From assembly GCF_014287895.1 (NCBI RefSeq), contig NZ_JACOPP010000010.1, forward strand, positions 1-64,000: DNA of 64,000 nt, written 5' to 3'. The stretch is from Lawsonibacter hominis. GTDB taxonomy: Bacteria > Bacillota > Clostridia > Oscillospirales > Oscillospiraceae. Under the pieces are notes generated by a model. It saw only the letters and a program-made list of their open reading frames with translations. It was not told the origin of the DNA and made no database searches. The position numbers and the translations under genes are program-made. Below are positions 6,797 through 15,972 of the stretch, in pieces; the first letter of the stretch is position 1, and each line of letters begins with the position of its first letter.

Positions 6797-9610
6797 TCAA
6801 TAGGGTCCGGTAAGCTCCGGCGGCATGGTGAACTCCAGCACCGGGCTCTGCCGGAGGACGATGCTTCCGTTCTCCTCCACTGCCTGATAATGATAGAGGG
6901 TGGCGGGCTGGCTGAAAAACTCTGCCGCTGTGTCGTCCTCCCAGATCTCCAGGCCGATGGTCCGGTCGCTGTCGTCCTGTATGCAGGTCGTACGCCGCCC
7001 CGCCACCTCCAGGCCGTATACGCCCGGCTCAAAGTCCCCCGTCAGGAACAGGACGTAACAGCCAAAGGTGGTGTTTCGCCGGAAAGAGCGGTCCTCAATG
7101 GCGGCAATCGCTTCGCCTGCCGTCACCTGCACCGGCTCGGACCAGCCGGAGGCCTGTTCTCTGTAATATTGCTCCCAGGCGCAGCCCAGCAGCGCATCTC
7201 CCGGCTCCAGGAAGAAGACCGGCGTTTCGATATAGAGGGAGCTGCGCTCCCAATAAAAGCTCTTTCGCAGCGGGAAGCGCGTCCCATCCCGCAAAAGCGC
7301 CAGGTCCCCCCGGACCGTGCGGGTACTGAAACGAGGCTCCGGCAGGACCTGCCGCAGCACCCCGTCCGTCACGCGCCAGCCCGGCGCCGCCGTCCGCTCG
7401 GCCTCCTCCGCCCAGGGCCGCAGCTCCACGGTTTCGATCCAGGTTTCCTGCGCCGTCTCGCCCAGCAGCGCTCCCGGCTTTACCAGAATGCGCAGGCCGA
7501 CCGGCTCTGTGACCGCGCTCTGCGCCTGTCCGGTCACGACCAGTTCGATCCCCCGCCGGAATTGGGTTGGGTCGTCCCGGTCCAGATAGCAGGCCACTTC
7601 GTAATCCAGTCCTTCCGGCAGACCGCAGACCGTTACGTCTTCTCTGGTTACCGCCGGATTCGGATCCATTCCGGAAATGGCGATCTTCACACTGTCCAAC
7701 GGGGCGGGGACGGCTGCGTCCATCGGGATCACGTTGGCGGTATCGGACACGAAGGCATAATAGTCCGGCACGGTCACCAGCGCCGTTCCGGATGTGTCCA
7801 CCGTCACCAGAATGGGCTCTGCCGTGCCCAGATCCCGGCACCATACTTCTCCCTGCGTATTCTGCGCCCGCGGCACAAAATACCACTGCGTACCCGGCTG
7901 CAGGCTCAGTTGCGCCAGCGCCAGCTGCCCGTCCGGCGTCTCATACCGCGCCGCGCAGCTTCCCACCCCCGGCTGTGCCCAGCGCTCCCACCAGAGGGAC
8001 AGCGTTCCGCCGTCCTCCACCGCGCAGGCGAAGGACAGCGCCGTATTGTCTCCGCTGACGGCCCGGATCTCCGGCCTCTGAGGCATTCCCTGCTGGGTAT
8101 GCAGGTCCAGCCTTACGGTATGGCAAACGGCTGCGCCCTCCGTACCGGTGACTTCCCCGCTGCCGCTGTCCAGCAGCAGCGGATAGGGCACATTGCTCTC
8201 AGGCGCACACACCGTCACTGCAAAGGACGCGGCCGGGACCTCCGCCACCTGATAGCGGCCGTTGCCCAGGGCTTCGGCCTCACGGACCAAGCCCGTCCCG
8301 GCAAACGTCACGCTGACCGGCAGCCGCTCTTCCACCGCGCTTCCATCCTGGAGCAGCGTCAGCTCCAGCGTTTTGTCCGTCAGGAGGTAGACATGGAACC
8401 GGCTGCTCTCGCTGCTGCCCCATCCGTCGCCGGTGGATGCGTACCCGGTGGATACCAGGAAAAATTCCGCATCCTTTCGCTCCGGCGTCATGGTGAACGT
8501 GCAGATATACTGCGTTGCGCCCTCGACCGGCTCCGTGCGCCAGCCGTCCAGCGCTGCGTCGTAGTAGCGGCAGTACCATTGATAGGAGGCCGTGCCGCTC
8601 ACCCCCTGGTGTCCCACGTGGATGCTTACCGTTTCGCCGTTTTGGGCCAGCACCCAGGCGTTTTCCCCCGCCGCCTCCCAACTGGGGAATTGTGTGGGTC
8701 CGGCTTGGAACGTGGCCGCGCGCGCCGTCAGAGCGGTCCCGATCTCTTGTGCCAGCGCCTGGATGTCCGCTCGGGTGAGCAGCTCTGTGGGCCGGAACCT
8801 CCACGCGGCCCCGTCCTGCTCCCCCGCCAGGATGCCTGCGCCCGCTGCGGCCTGGATGGCCTCCCGGCTCCAACGGGTGGGGGACACGTCGGAGAATTGG
8901 ACCGCACCGGCCGGCCTGCCGGGCCGGTAGGTCTGACGCTGGCCGTCGAACAGCCGCTGATAGAGCCGCCAAAAGATCACGGCCGCCTGTTCCCGGGTAA
9001 CCGCTCCCTCCGGCTCGAACGTTTCCGCCCCGGTCCCCTCCATCAGCTGGTGGGCGCTTGCCCAGGTCACCGCCTGCCGTTCCTCCTCGCCCAGACTGCC
9101 GCAGTCGGTATACGGGCATTCGCCCACTTCCGCATCGGGCATTCGGCCGGCGAGCACCTCATGTTCCAGAACGGTCTGATAGAGCGCCGCCGCCAGCGCG
9201 CCGCGGCCCCCCTCGCCCAGGTCCACCGGCTGTGCAGCGGCGATTGGCTTTCCGGCGTCATCCAGCGCCAGCAGCTGCAGCCGCTCCAGGCACATGCTTC
9301 GGGGCACCCGGAACTGCAGGGGCGCACCGTCTGCGGCGTCCGCCGCCTGCAAAAACGTCATCCGCCCGTCGGCGTATCCGGCCAGAAAGGCCCGGCCCGC
9401 GCCGCCGTCCAGAGCAGCCGTTACCTGATACTGCTGCTCCTCCGCCGCGACCCTGGGCATGCTCCACTCCGCCGCGGAGGCCCCCAGGCACAACAGCGTC
9501 AACCCGCCCAGCACGGCCAGGACCTGTTTCAATCCCGGAACGGCGCCCGGCCCCCGGAAGTGCCGGCACTTTTCCGGCAAGCTGCCGCTTTCTCCGAACC
9601 TGCTTGACAT
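6797..9610 (-). CDS. Large SLH-domain surface protein
   Basis: 937 residues. A membrane-spanning or signal segment (residues about 29-47) follows a basic/Pro-rich N-terminus. Two clear SLH repeats occupy roughly residues 168-225 (ending EGAVTREQAAVIFWRLY) and 238-292 (QFSDVSP...TRADIQALAQ). They should tether the protein to the secondary cell-wall polymer. The remaining 600 residues are beta-rich, Ig-like extracellular modules with no recognised catalytic motif. The start is ATG 9610 with GGAGG 8 nt upstream. It lies between the giant cohesin-like/SLH gene and the transglutaminase-like gene, all on the same strand. Confidence 0.85.
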   Translation of the reverse strand: MSSRFGESGSLPEKCRHFRGPGAVPGLKQVLAVLGGLTLLCLGASAAEWSMPRVAAEEQQYQVTAALDGGAGRAFLAGYADGRMTFLQAADAADGAPLQFRVPRSMCLERLQLLALDDAGKPIAAAQPVDLGEGGRGALAAALYQTVLEHEVLAGRMPDAEVGECPYTDCGSLGEEERQAVTWASAHQLMEGTGAETFEPEGAVTREQAAVIFWRLYQRLFDGQRQTYRPGRPAGAVQFSDVSPTRWSREAIQAAAGAGILAGEQDGAAWRFRPTELLTRADIQALAQEIGTALTARAATFQAGPTQFPSWEAAGENAWVLAQNGETVSIHVGHQGVSGTASYQWYCRYYDAALDGWRTEPVEGATQYICTFTMTPERKDAEFFLVSTGYASTGDGWGSSESSRFHVYLLTDKTLELTLLQDGSAVEERLPVSVTFAGTGLVREAEALGNGRYQVAEVPAASFAVTVCAPESNVPYPLLLDSGSGEVTGTEGAAVCHTVRLDLHTQQGMPQRPEIRAVSGDNTALSFACAVEDGGTLSLWWERWAQPGVGSCAARYETPDGQLALAQLSLQPGTQWYFVPRAQNTQGEVWCRDLGTAEPILVTVDTSGTALVTVPDYYAFVSDTANVIPMDAAVPAPLDSVKIAISGMDPNPAVTREDVTVCGLPEGLDYEVACYLDRDDPTQFRRGIELVVTGQAQSAVTEPVGLRILVKPGALLGETAQETWIETVELRPWAEEAERTAAPGWRVTDGVLRQVLPEPRFSTRTVRGDLALLRDGTRFPLRKSFYWERSSLYIETPVFFLEPGDALLGCAWEQYYREQASGWSEPVQVTAGEAIAAIEDRSFRRNTTFGCYVLFLTGDFEPGVYGLEVAGRRTTCIQDDSDRTIGLEIWEDDTAAEFFSQPATLYHYQAVEENGSIVLRQSPVLEFTMPPELTGPY

Positions 9611-9637
9611 ATCTGCGGCCTCCTTCGCCCGTTTTGT

Positions 9638-9677
9638 CGGAAGGGAGGCTTATGCCCGTGCATAAGCCTCCCTTCCG
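9638..9677 (-). terminator. 18-bp perfect hairpin between the giant SLH gene and the next SLH gene
   Basis: Positions 9638-9655 pair perfectly with 9660-9677 around a 4-nt loop, starting 15 nt after the giant gene's stop on the minus strand. There is no T-run on the minus strand, so it may be a processing or RNA-stability structure, or a partial terminator that sets the level of the downstream genes. Confidence 0.6.
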
Positions 9678-9691
9678 GTGTGTTGTATCTG

Positions 9692-12600
9692 TTACGCCTC
9701 TTCGATGATCTGGAGCAGCAGGGCCAGCATCTTGCAGGCCTGTTCGCGGGTAGCGCTCTCCTGGGGAGCAAAGCGTCCGGCGCCCACGCCGTCGAGGATC
9801 CCAGCCCGCGTCAGGGCGTCAATGGCCTCGATGGCCCAGCCGGAGAAGCCGCTGGCGTCGCTGAAGCGGACCGCGTCCCGGGTCTTGGGCAGCGTCACGC
9901 CGGCGGACGACGCATAGCGGTAGATCATCGCCGCCATCTGCTCACGGGTGATCGTGTCGTCCGGCGCAAAGGTGGCCGCGGAGGTACCGGTGGTCACGCC
10001 GTGCTCCACGGCCCACGCCACGTAAGGCGCGTACCAGCTGCCCGGCGCAACGTCGGTGAAGCGGGTGGAATCCGTCTGCGCCTCCCCCGCGCCGGCCACA
10101 CCGGCCAGGATCTTCACAAACTCAGCGCGGGTGATCGAGCGCTGGGGGGCGAACAGGCCGCCGCCCACGCCGCCGACGATCTCCCGCCCGGCCAGGAAGT
10201 AGATGTACTCCGCGGCCCAGCCGTTCTCGTCCACGTCGGAGAAGGTGACGCGCGGCGTGCTCCCGCCGGTTTCTTCAAAGACGGCCTGAATGGTATGCGC
10301 TGCCTTTACGTTCTCGAAGGTATACTTGCTTACCGCACCCACGCTCTTGCCGTCCACCAGCACGTCGGCGATCGCGCAGCCGTCGTCCGGGGTGATGCGG
10401 AACGTCTGGTCGGCGCCCCGCTTGACTTTGGTCGTCTCCGGGGCGATCTCGCCGCCCACGCTCTGTTTGACCGTGATGGTGTAGGTGGTGACCGTGCTGC
10501 CGCCGCTCCAGCTGCCGCCGCCGGAATCCGAGGTCGGGGTAGCGGAGGCGGAACCGGCGTCGCCGGTCCCAAGCCCATTGACGGCCCGGACGGTGAAGGT
10601 GTAGCGCTGGCCGTTGGTCAGCCCGGAAGCGGTATAGCCGGTCGTGCTGCCGCTCAGGGTGACCATGGCGCCGTCGGGCAGGGTGAGCAGGTAATTGGTG
10701 ATCGGGGCGCCCGCGTCGTCGCAGGTCCACTTCAGGGTCACAAGGCCGCTGCCCGCGGCGGCAGTCACCACGGGGGCGTCGGGCCGGTCGGCCGGTATAC
10801 GGATGGGATCGCTCCATAATTCGCCGGTGTAACTGCCCTTGCCCACCAGCTTGGCCCGCAGGGCATGGCCCCGGTCGGCCTTGGTCACCACATACTTGTC
10901 CGTGGGCGTGGCGGGGGGCAGCTCCTGCCCGTCCCGGGCCCAGACCAGATCATAGTCTTCCGGATCATGATGCTGCGGCCCGTCCGTGTGCCAGGGCCGC
11001 GCCACCAGCGTGCTTCCCACGGCAGGAGCCGCCGAGGACACGGGCTCTGGCCAAACATCCAGCCGGTAGCCGGAACTCCCGATGTCTATTTTGCCCACCG
11101 TGACGGCGGCGCTGGTCAGCACGCCCGTGTAGTTGCCGCCGGCGGTGACCGCGACGGTAATCCTGGCCCCGGCGTCCGCGTCGGTCAGGGTATAGGACGC
11201 TTGATCCGCCCCCTCGATGGCCGCGCCGTCGCGATACCACTGGTAGGCCGGAGCATCGCCCACCGCGGCCTCAACAACAGCCGCAGACACCGTGTTCCCG
11301 ACCGTACAGGTACCAGAGATCGACACAATGCCGCGGGCCGGGGCGGGGGTGATGGCGAACGAATAAGGCTGGGTGCTGCCGGTGTAGTTGCCCTTGCCCT
11401 CCACGGTAATGGTGCCGCCATCTTTGGTTTGCGTATTGGCGCCGTAGCGCAGCGTGTAGTCCGTATCCTTCACCAGCGTTTTCCCGCCGTCCTTCACGTG
11501 GACTCCAGGCTGGATGGCGGCGCCGGTGTAGGTGTAGCTGCTGGAATAGCCGTCTACGCTCACCCCGGCAATGCTCTTGGGCGCGATGGTAAAGGTTTTG
11601 GAAAGGCTGCCGGTGTAGTTGCCGTTTTCAGCGGCGGTGATGGTCACGGTGGGCGCGCTCGCCCCGTCGGTGCTCTCGGCGGCGTTCACGTTGTTGGTCA
11701 CCGCGGCGGTGTAGTCGCTCTCCTGGAGCAGCGCGCCGTCCGCCACCGTGTAGCTGGGCGTAATGGCCGAGCCGGTGTAGACGTACGTTCCGGTAACGGT
11801 CAGCATACCCTCCGTCAGCGCCTTTTTGCCGATGGTAAACGCGGCGGGCGCGGAAATGCCCGCGTGGGTATCACTGACCAGCGTGGCAGTGACGGTATAG
11901 GTCCCCGCGTTGACGGGCTTCTCCGCGCTGGGGCCGTAGACGGTGCTTCCGGAGCCCTTATAGCGATAGGTATAGGTACCGCTTGCATCCGTACCGTGCG
12001 CGCCGGCGGTCTGGCTGGCGCTGGGATCGCCCAGGGCTGCGCCATAGGTAATATTGCCCGGCGCGGTCGCAGTCACGGTGACCTGGAACTTGTTGGTGAT
12101 GGTCAGCGCCGTCTTCATCGCGCTGGTGTCGATGGTCGCCCATGCGGGGAACGTCACGGTTGGGGCCACATCCACCGTCTTGTCCGCCGTGCTGACGTCG
12201 TAGCCCTTCAGCGTCTCCAGCGCGGGCGTCCAGCCGGTGATGGGATAGGGACCGTCGGCGACGCCGTGGTCATAGTCCACGGTCACCGTTTTGCCCACGC
12301 CCAGCAGCGCGCTGACGCTCGCGGCCCCGGTCACCTCGCTCTTCGCCTTGGTCAGGGCCGGGACCGTCCAGACAACGCTGCCGGTCACGGGTGTGACGGC
12401 AACGTCAAGCGTTACCGTACCCCCGCTGTAGGAGAAATTGGCGGGATCCGCGGGGGTCAGCGTGCCCTCATAGCGATACGTGCCGCCCTTGGGGTCATAC
12501 GTGCCGCTCTTCAGCGCCCAGGACACCTCCAACATGGTCTGGGATGCGCCTTTGCAATACGTAGCCGCCAGGGTGGGGTTCTTCGCCTTCACCGCCGCAA

Positions 12601-15082
12601 GCAGGGCGTCCGCGTCCATCTCCGCACTGGCAAGGATCTCGCCCAGCGCAAGGGGCTCCCCCGTCCGCGTCAGCACGGCCTTGGTGATGGTCAGGGCGCC
12701 TTTGTTCACCGTAACGGCGTAGTTGTCCGACGCTGCGGTACCGGTGATCTCCACAGGCGTACCGGCGGCAGAGGCAGCGGTAGCTTCACAGTGGCCGGTG
12801 ACCCCCAGCATGTCCGCTGTATCGGTTCCGACCAGTTCCCCGCTGTTGATGGTAAAGGTCAGCTCAGGATTGTCCGCCCCGTATTCCCGGCTCTGATCGT
12901 CCATTTTTACGGTAATGGGGCGCTTGCCGATGGTGATTGAAAAATCCCTGGTGACCGATACGCCCACATAGTCTCCCGTGGCCTCGGCGGAAGTAAACTG
13001 GACCGTCACGGTCACCGTGCCGCTCCCATAGGCCTGGATGGCGTCCGGATTCACCACGGTAAAGTTGCCGTGGACCGTAACGCCCGCCGCGTCGGCGGTA
13101 CCAGAGGCGGGAAGGGTCACGGCAGCGAAATTCTGCTCGCCGTAAGTGATCGGCTTTGTTACAATGCCGCTCCAATCAACGCTGAGATCGGTAATTGTGA
13201 CGGTAACCGCAGCGCTCTTGCCGCCGATCACTGCGGAAAGTTTGGCGGCAGCCCCCTTCGCAGCGTCTGCGGGCACAGTCAGCGTTCCATCGGAAAAGGT
13301 GATCTTGTTATCCGTATTCCCGGTGAATTCCGCTGTGCTCCAAACAAGCGTGCCGCTCATTTCCACGCCGTATTGGTCGTACAGCCTGGCGGTGTATGCA
13401 TACGTCTTCACTGCGCCGCCGGCGACCGGCTTGACCACCGTGTCCGTCGCGCCCAGCTCCGTGCCGCCGCGGAACAACTTGGCCTTGGTGGCCGCCGGTG
13501 TGTCCCGCTTGATGGTGATCGCAGCCTTACCCTGCGCGTCGCCGCAGACAGCGGTAATGGTGAAGCGCTTCCCGGTCGTGTCGGTCACGGCGGCCTTCGC
13601 CGCGCTCGTGACCGTGACAACGCCGCCCGCAATGGAAACGCCCTCGACCGCTTGATTGTCTTCATCGGTGATCGTCCAGTTCACCGCGCCGGTAAAGCTC
13701 TCGCCGTACTGATCCTTCACCGCGGCGGTGAACGCCGCGGTAGTGCTGGCCGCGCCGCCGTCCGCGGGGACCAGCACGTCCACCTGACCGCCGGAAATGT
13801 TCAGCTCAGCGGCCTCGGCCGCGGCGCGGGAGACCGTCAGGTCGGCGGTCCTGCTCACGCTCCCCTGCTGCGCCGTGACCGTATACGTGCCCGCCTTGGC
13901 CGCCGCCTTGACGGTGACGGTATTGCCGCTCATGGTCACATTGGCGGTATCCTCGCCGGAAACAGACCAGGTGACCTCGCTGATTTCAGCGCCAACCTGG
14001 TCATAGGCCTTGGCGGCGACCGTCTGTTCGGCGCTCGTACCGCCGGTCACCGTGACTTCATTCCGGGACAGCTGTACAGAAGTCAGCACCGCCTCCGGCC
14101 GGGTGACGGTGATTGTGACCGGATTGCTCGTGACCGCGCCGCTGGAGGCCGTAAGCTTGATTCTCGTACTCAGCGCGTCCTTGCTCACGGTGATGGTGCC
14201 GTCGTTGTTGTACGTAATCCCCTTGGGGGCCGTCGCAGGATCATAGGTCCAGCTCAGCGCAGGGGCGGTCATGGCGCCGCCCTCGGTATCCAGCGCAGTC
14301 ACACTGGGCGCAGCGCTGGTCTGATCGACCGCAGAGACGGTAATGTCCGCTACAGTCCCAAGTTCCAGAGCACCAAGCTTTTGAACGTCACTTCCATCAT
14401 AGGTAAGGCTTGCCGTCAGGTTGCCGCTTCCATCTGCGGCCCCGTAGTACATATAATCGCCAGCACTCTTTGTGCCCAGGAAGATGGCACGCTGCTCACC
14501 GCTGTCTGTAAAAAGCTTGTTGAGCAATGAATCCTTTGCTCCACTGGTTTCCAGCCGGAACGTACCTTTTGCGGGCGATTGTCCCGCTTTGATCGAATAA
14601 TAGAACTCTGCAATCACTGCCCCCTGTGCAATTGATGTTCCATTACTATCATCTGTGCTTTTCATCGTAAGCGCAAAGGCCACCCGGTTCTCTCCCACAG
14701 CCCACTTAGCCGCTGTTCTGCTAAAGTATGGAGTGTTAGGACTAACAAATGCGCAGCTTTGTGCAAACGTGTCAACAACGGATGTATTTCCATCTGAAAT
14801 ACCTTCTGCTGCTATATACGTTCCCGTTGAGGATTGATAACTCATCGGCTGGACGACATTCTGATCAAAGGAAATCGCTATAGCCGCTGTTGTAACCGCC
14901 ACAGACGATTGTGCTTTCACAACCAGTTTATAAACCCCTTGAGCAGCATCCGCCGTTTCCTGCTGGATGGTCACGCTCCCTTTGGTCTCCGCACTTGCAT
15001 AGGCTGGGGCCGCAAGACCCGTCACCAGTGCAAAGGTCAATACCAGCGCTACCCATGCTCTTGCTTTTTTCACGCTTTTCAT
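9692..15082 (-). CDS. Giant multidomain surface protein: cohesin-like module, Ig/MBG repeats, FN3, InlB-B-like repeat, three SLH domains
   Basis: 1796 residues. A signal peptide (1-30, ending AYASAE) is followed by a cohesin-fold-like module (about 35-225; beta-rich, with GVYKLVV, SFDQNVVQ and NRVAFALTMK strands). Serial Ig-like/BIG-type modules (about 235-635) come next, then an MBG/YDG-type region (about 640-830) and more repeats. A fibronectin type III module lies near 1427-1527 and an InlB B-repeat-like module near 1530-1605. Three textbook SLH repeats end the protein (about 1610-1796; for example TRAEFVKIL and TREQMAAMIY). It is a cell-wall-anchored scaffold by architecture. Its ATG overlaps the dockerin gene's stop (ATGA), implying translational coupling. 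The cohesin assignment is by fold pattern only. Confidence 0.88.
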   Translation of the reverse strand: MKSVKKARAWVALVLTFALVTGLAAPAYASAETKGSVTIQQETADAAQGVYKLVVKAQSSVAVTTAAIAISFDQNVVQPMSYQSSTGTYIAAEGISDGNTSVVDTFAQSCAFVSPNTPYFSRTAAKWAVGENRVAFALTMKSTDDSNGTSIAQGAVIAEFYYSIKAGQSPAKGTFRLETSGAKDSLLNKLFTDSGEQRAIFLGTKSAGDYMYYGAADGSGNLTASLTYDGSDVQKLGALELGTVADITVSAVDQTSAAPSVTALDTEGGAMTAPALSWTYDPATAPKGITYNNDGTITVSKDALSTRIKLTASSGAVTSNPVTITVTRPEAVLTSVQLSRNEVTVTGGTSAEQTVAAKAYDQVGAEISEVTWSVSGEDTANVTMSGNTVTVKAAAKAGTYTVTAQQGSVSRTADLTVSRAAAEAAELNISGGQVDVLVPADGGAASTTAAFTAAVKDQYGESFTGAVNWTITDEDNQAVEGVSIAGGVVTVTSAAKAAVTDTTGKRFTITAVCGDAQGKAAITIKRDTPAATKAKLFRGGTELGATDTVVKPVAGGAVKTYAYTARLYDQYGVEMSGTLVWSTAEFTGNTDNKITFSDGTLTVPADAAKGAAAKLSAVIGGKSAAVTVTITDLSVDWSGIVTKPITYGEQNFAAVTLPASGTADAAGVTVHGNFTVVNPDAIQAYGSGTVTVTVQFTSAEATGDYVGVSVTRDFSITIGKRPITVKMDDQSREYGADNPELTFTINSGELVGTDTADMLGVTGHCEATAASAAGTPVEITGTAASDNYAVTVNKGALTITKAVLTRTGEPLALGEILASAEMDADALLAAVKAKNPTLAATYCKGASQTMLEVSWALKSGTYDPKGGTYRYEGTLTPADPANFSYSGGTVTLDVAVTPVTGSVVWTVPALTKAKSEVTGAASVSALLGVGKTVTVDYDHGVADGPYPITGWTPALETLKGYDVSTADKTVDVAPTVTFPAWATIDTSAMKTALTITNKFQVTVTATAPGNITYGAALGDPSASQTAGAHGTDASGTYTYRYKGSGSTVYGPSAEKPVNAGTYTVTATLVSDTHAGISAPAAFTIGKKALTEGMLTVTGTYVYTGSAITPSYTVADGALLQESDYTAAVTNNVNAAESTDGASAPTVTITAAENGNYTGSLSKTFTIAPKSIAGVSVDGYSSSYTYTGAAIQPGVHVKDGGKTLVKDTDYTLRYGANTQTKDGGTITVEGKGNYTGSTQPYSFAITPAPARGIVSISGTCTVGNTVSAAVVEAAVGDAPAYQWYRDGAAIEGADQASYTLTDADAGARITVAVTAGGNYTGVLTSAAVTVGKIDIGSSGYRLDVWPEPVSSAAPAVGSTLVARPWHTDGPQHHDPEDYDLVWARDGQELPPATPTDKYVVTKADRGHALRAKLVGKGSYTGELWSDPIRIPADRPDAPVVTAAAGSGLVTLKWTCDDAGAPITNYLLTLPDGAMVTLSGSTTGYTASGLTNGQRYTFTVRAVNGLGTGDAGSASATPTSDSGGGSWSGGSTVTTYTITVKQSVGGEIAPETTKVKRGADQTFRITPDDGCAIADVLVDGKSVGAVSKYTFENVKAAHTIQAVFEETGGSTPRVTFSDVDENGWAAEYIYFLAGREIVGGVGGGLFAPQRSITRAEFVKILAGVAGAGEAQTDSTRFTDVAPGSWYAPYVAWAVEHGVTTGTSAATFAPDDTITREQMAAMIYRYASSAGVTLPKTRDAVRFSDASGFSGWAIEAIDALTRAGILDGVGAGRFAPQESATREQACKMLALLLQIIEEA

Positions 15083-15960
15083 GCCTCCCCTGCCGCATCG
15101 GCAATAATACTGGAATGATTAAAGTTGCTGAGTAGATAAGTCAAATCATATACGTTGACTGTACCGTTTCCATTGATATCCGCCTTGGAATTCTGTATCT
15201 GTTCACCAGAACGGTTAAACTCACCCAGCAACTCCGTCAGGTCGTAAACATTTATCTCCCCGTTGCCGTTCACATCGCCCGCGCCTGACTGAATGTCCAC
15301 TGGTTGCAGTACGCTCTCCTCTTGAATGGATATGTTACTAATTGTATAAGAGCAATAGCCCGGTTTTGTCACTACCAGTTTGTAACCATTCCCAAGCGGC
15401 ACACACTCAAACCGATATGCGCCGGATGCATCTGTTGATACAGAAGCAACCTGTTCTCCCTGCGCGTCGTAAAGCGTTACCGCTGCTGCTACTGACGATT
15501 CCTGAAATGCTACTGTCCCGCTCACCGGCACCCCTGCGAAATAGATGCCGCCGCCGGTATAGGTACCGTCCTGTCCGACCTTCTCCGCCTCAAATTTCGA
15601 TGCCGCCGGGGCGGCCAGCTCCGCTCCGCCCACGTATACGTCGGCGCTCTGGCTGCTTTTCAGCAGGAAGCCCTTCGTACTGTCCGTGAGGTTCGCGAAG
15701 GCGGCCACACCGTTTTCATCCGCCGCCGCCTGGTCGATGTACAGGATGGAATCCGCCGTCAAGCTATTGAGATCGGTCCCGGCCTTCACCACCAGCAGTA
15801 CGTACTGATTCTTCGCCGTGCCCTGATAGGTAACGGTAAAGCTGTCGGCCGTCTTATGCTCCACCACCGGTGCGGCGGGCGCTGCCGCCGCCAGCGCGGG
15901 GGTACAGAGCGCGGCGGCCAGGCACAGGCCCAGCGTCAGCGCTCCGAGTCTTCGTTTCAT
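15079..15960 (-). CDS. Secreted dockerin type I protein
   Basis: 293 residues with a signal peptide (1-24). The middle holds beta-rich modules, including a carboxypeptidase-regulatory-like strand pattern (SGTVAFQES and DASGAYRFECVPLGNGYKL). The C-terminal 65 residues are a dockerin type I duplication: GDVNGNGEINVYDLTELLGEF and then ADINGNGTVNVYDLTYLLSNF, each a calcium-binding loop-helix with Asp/Asn at positions 1, 3, 5, 9 and 12. Dockerins bind cohesins. The gene lies between two cohesin-like proteins, 12 nt after one and overlapping the other by 4 nt. There is no glycoside-hydrolase domain, so this is not a classical cellulosomal enzyme. Confidence 0.9.
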   Translation of the reverse strand: MKRRLGALTLGLCLAAALCTPALAAAAPAAPVVEHKTADSFTVTYQGTAKNQYVLLVVKAGTDLNSLTADSILYIDQAAADENGVAAFANLTDSTKGFLLKSSQSADVYVGGAELAAPAASKFEAEKVGQDGTYTGGGIYFAGVPVSGTVAFQESSVAAAVTLYDAQGEQVASVSTDASGAYRFECVPLGNGYKLVVTKPGYCSYTISNISIQEESVLQPVDIQSGAGDVNGNGEINVYDLTELLGEFNRSGEQIQNSKADINGNGTVNVYDLTYLLSNFNHSSIIADAAGEA

Positions 15961-15972
15961 TTCCGCTCCTCC

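Noticed and set aside
6074..9607. 1177-codon plus-strand open frame opposite the SLH gene
   Set aside because: It is an Arg/Pro/Ala-rich mirror frame with no signal, domain or ribosome binding site; the minus-strand SLH repeats are unmistakable.
9638..9677. Full transcription terminator between the two SLH genes
   Set aside because: The hairpin is perfect but has no minus-strand U-tract, so the downstream SLH and transglutaminase-like genes may still be co-transcribed; kept as a low-certainty terminator.
10500..15000. Tandem DNA repeat array or CRISPR within the giant surface-protein gene
   Set aside because: Repetition is at the protein-module level (Ig/MBG/SLH) with diverged DNA; no regular direct repeats with unique spacers were found anywhere in the window.
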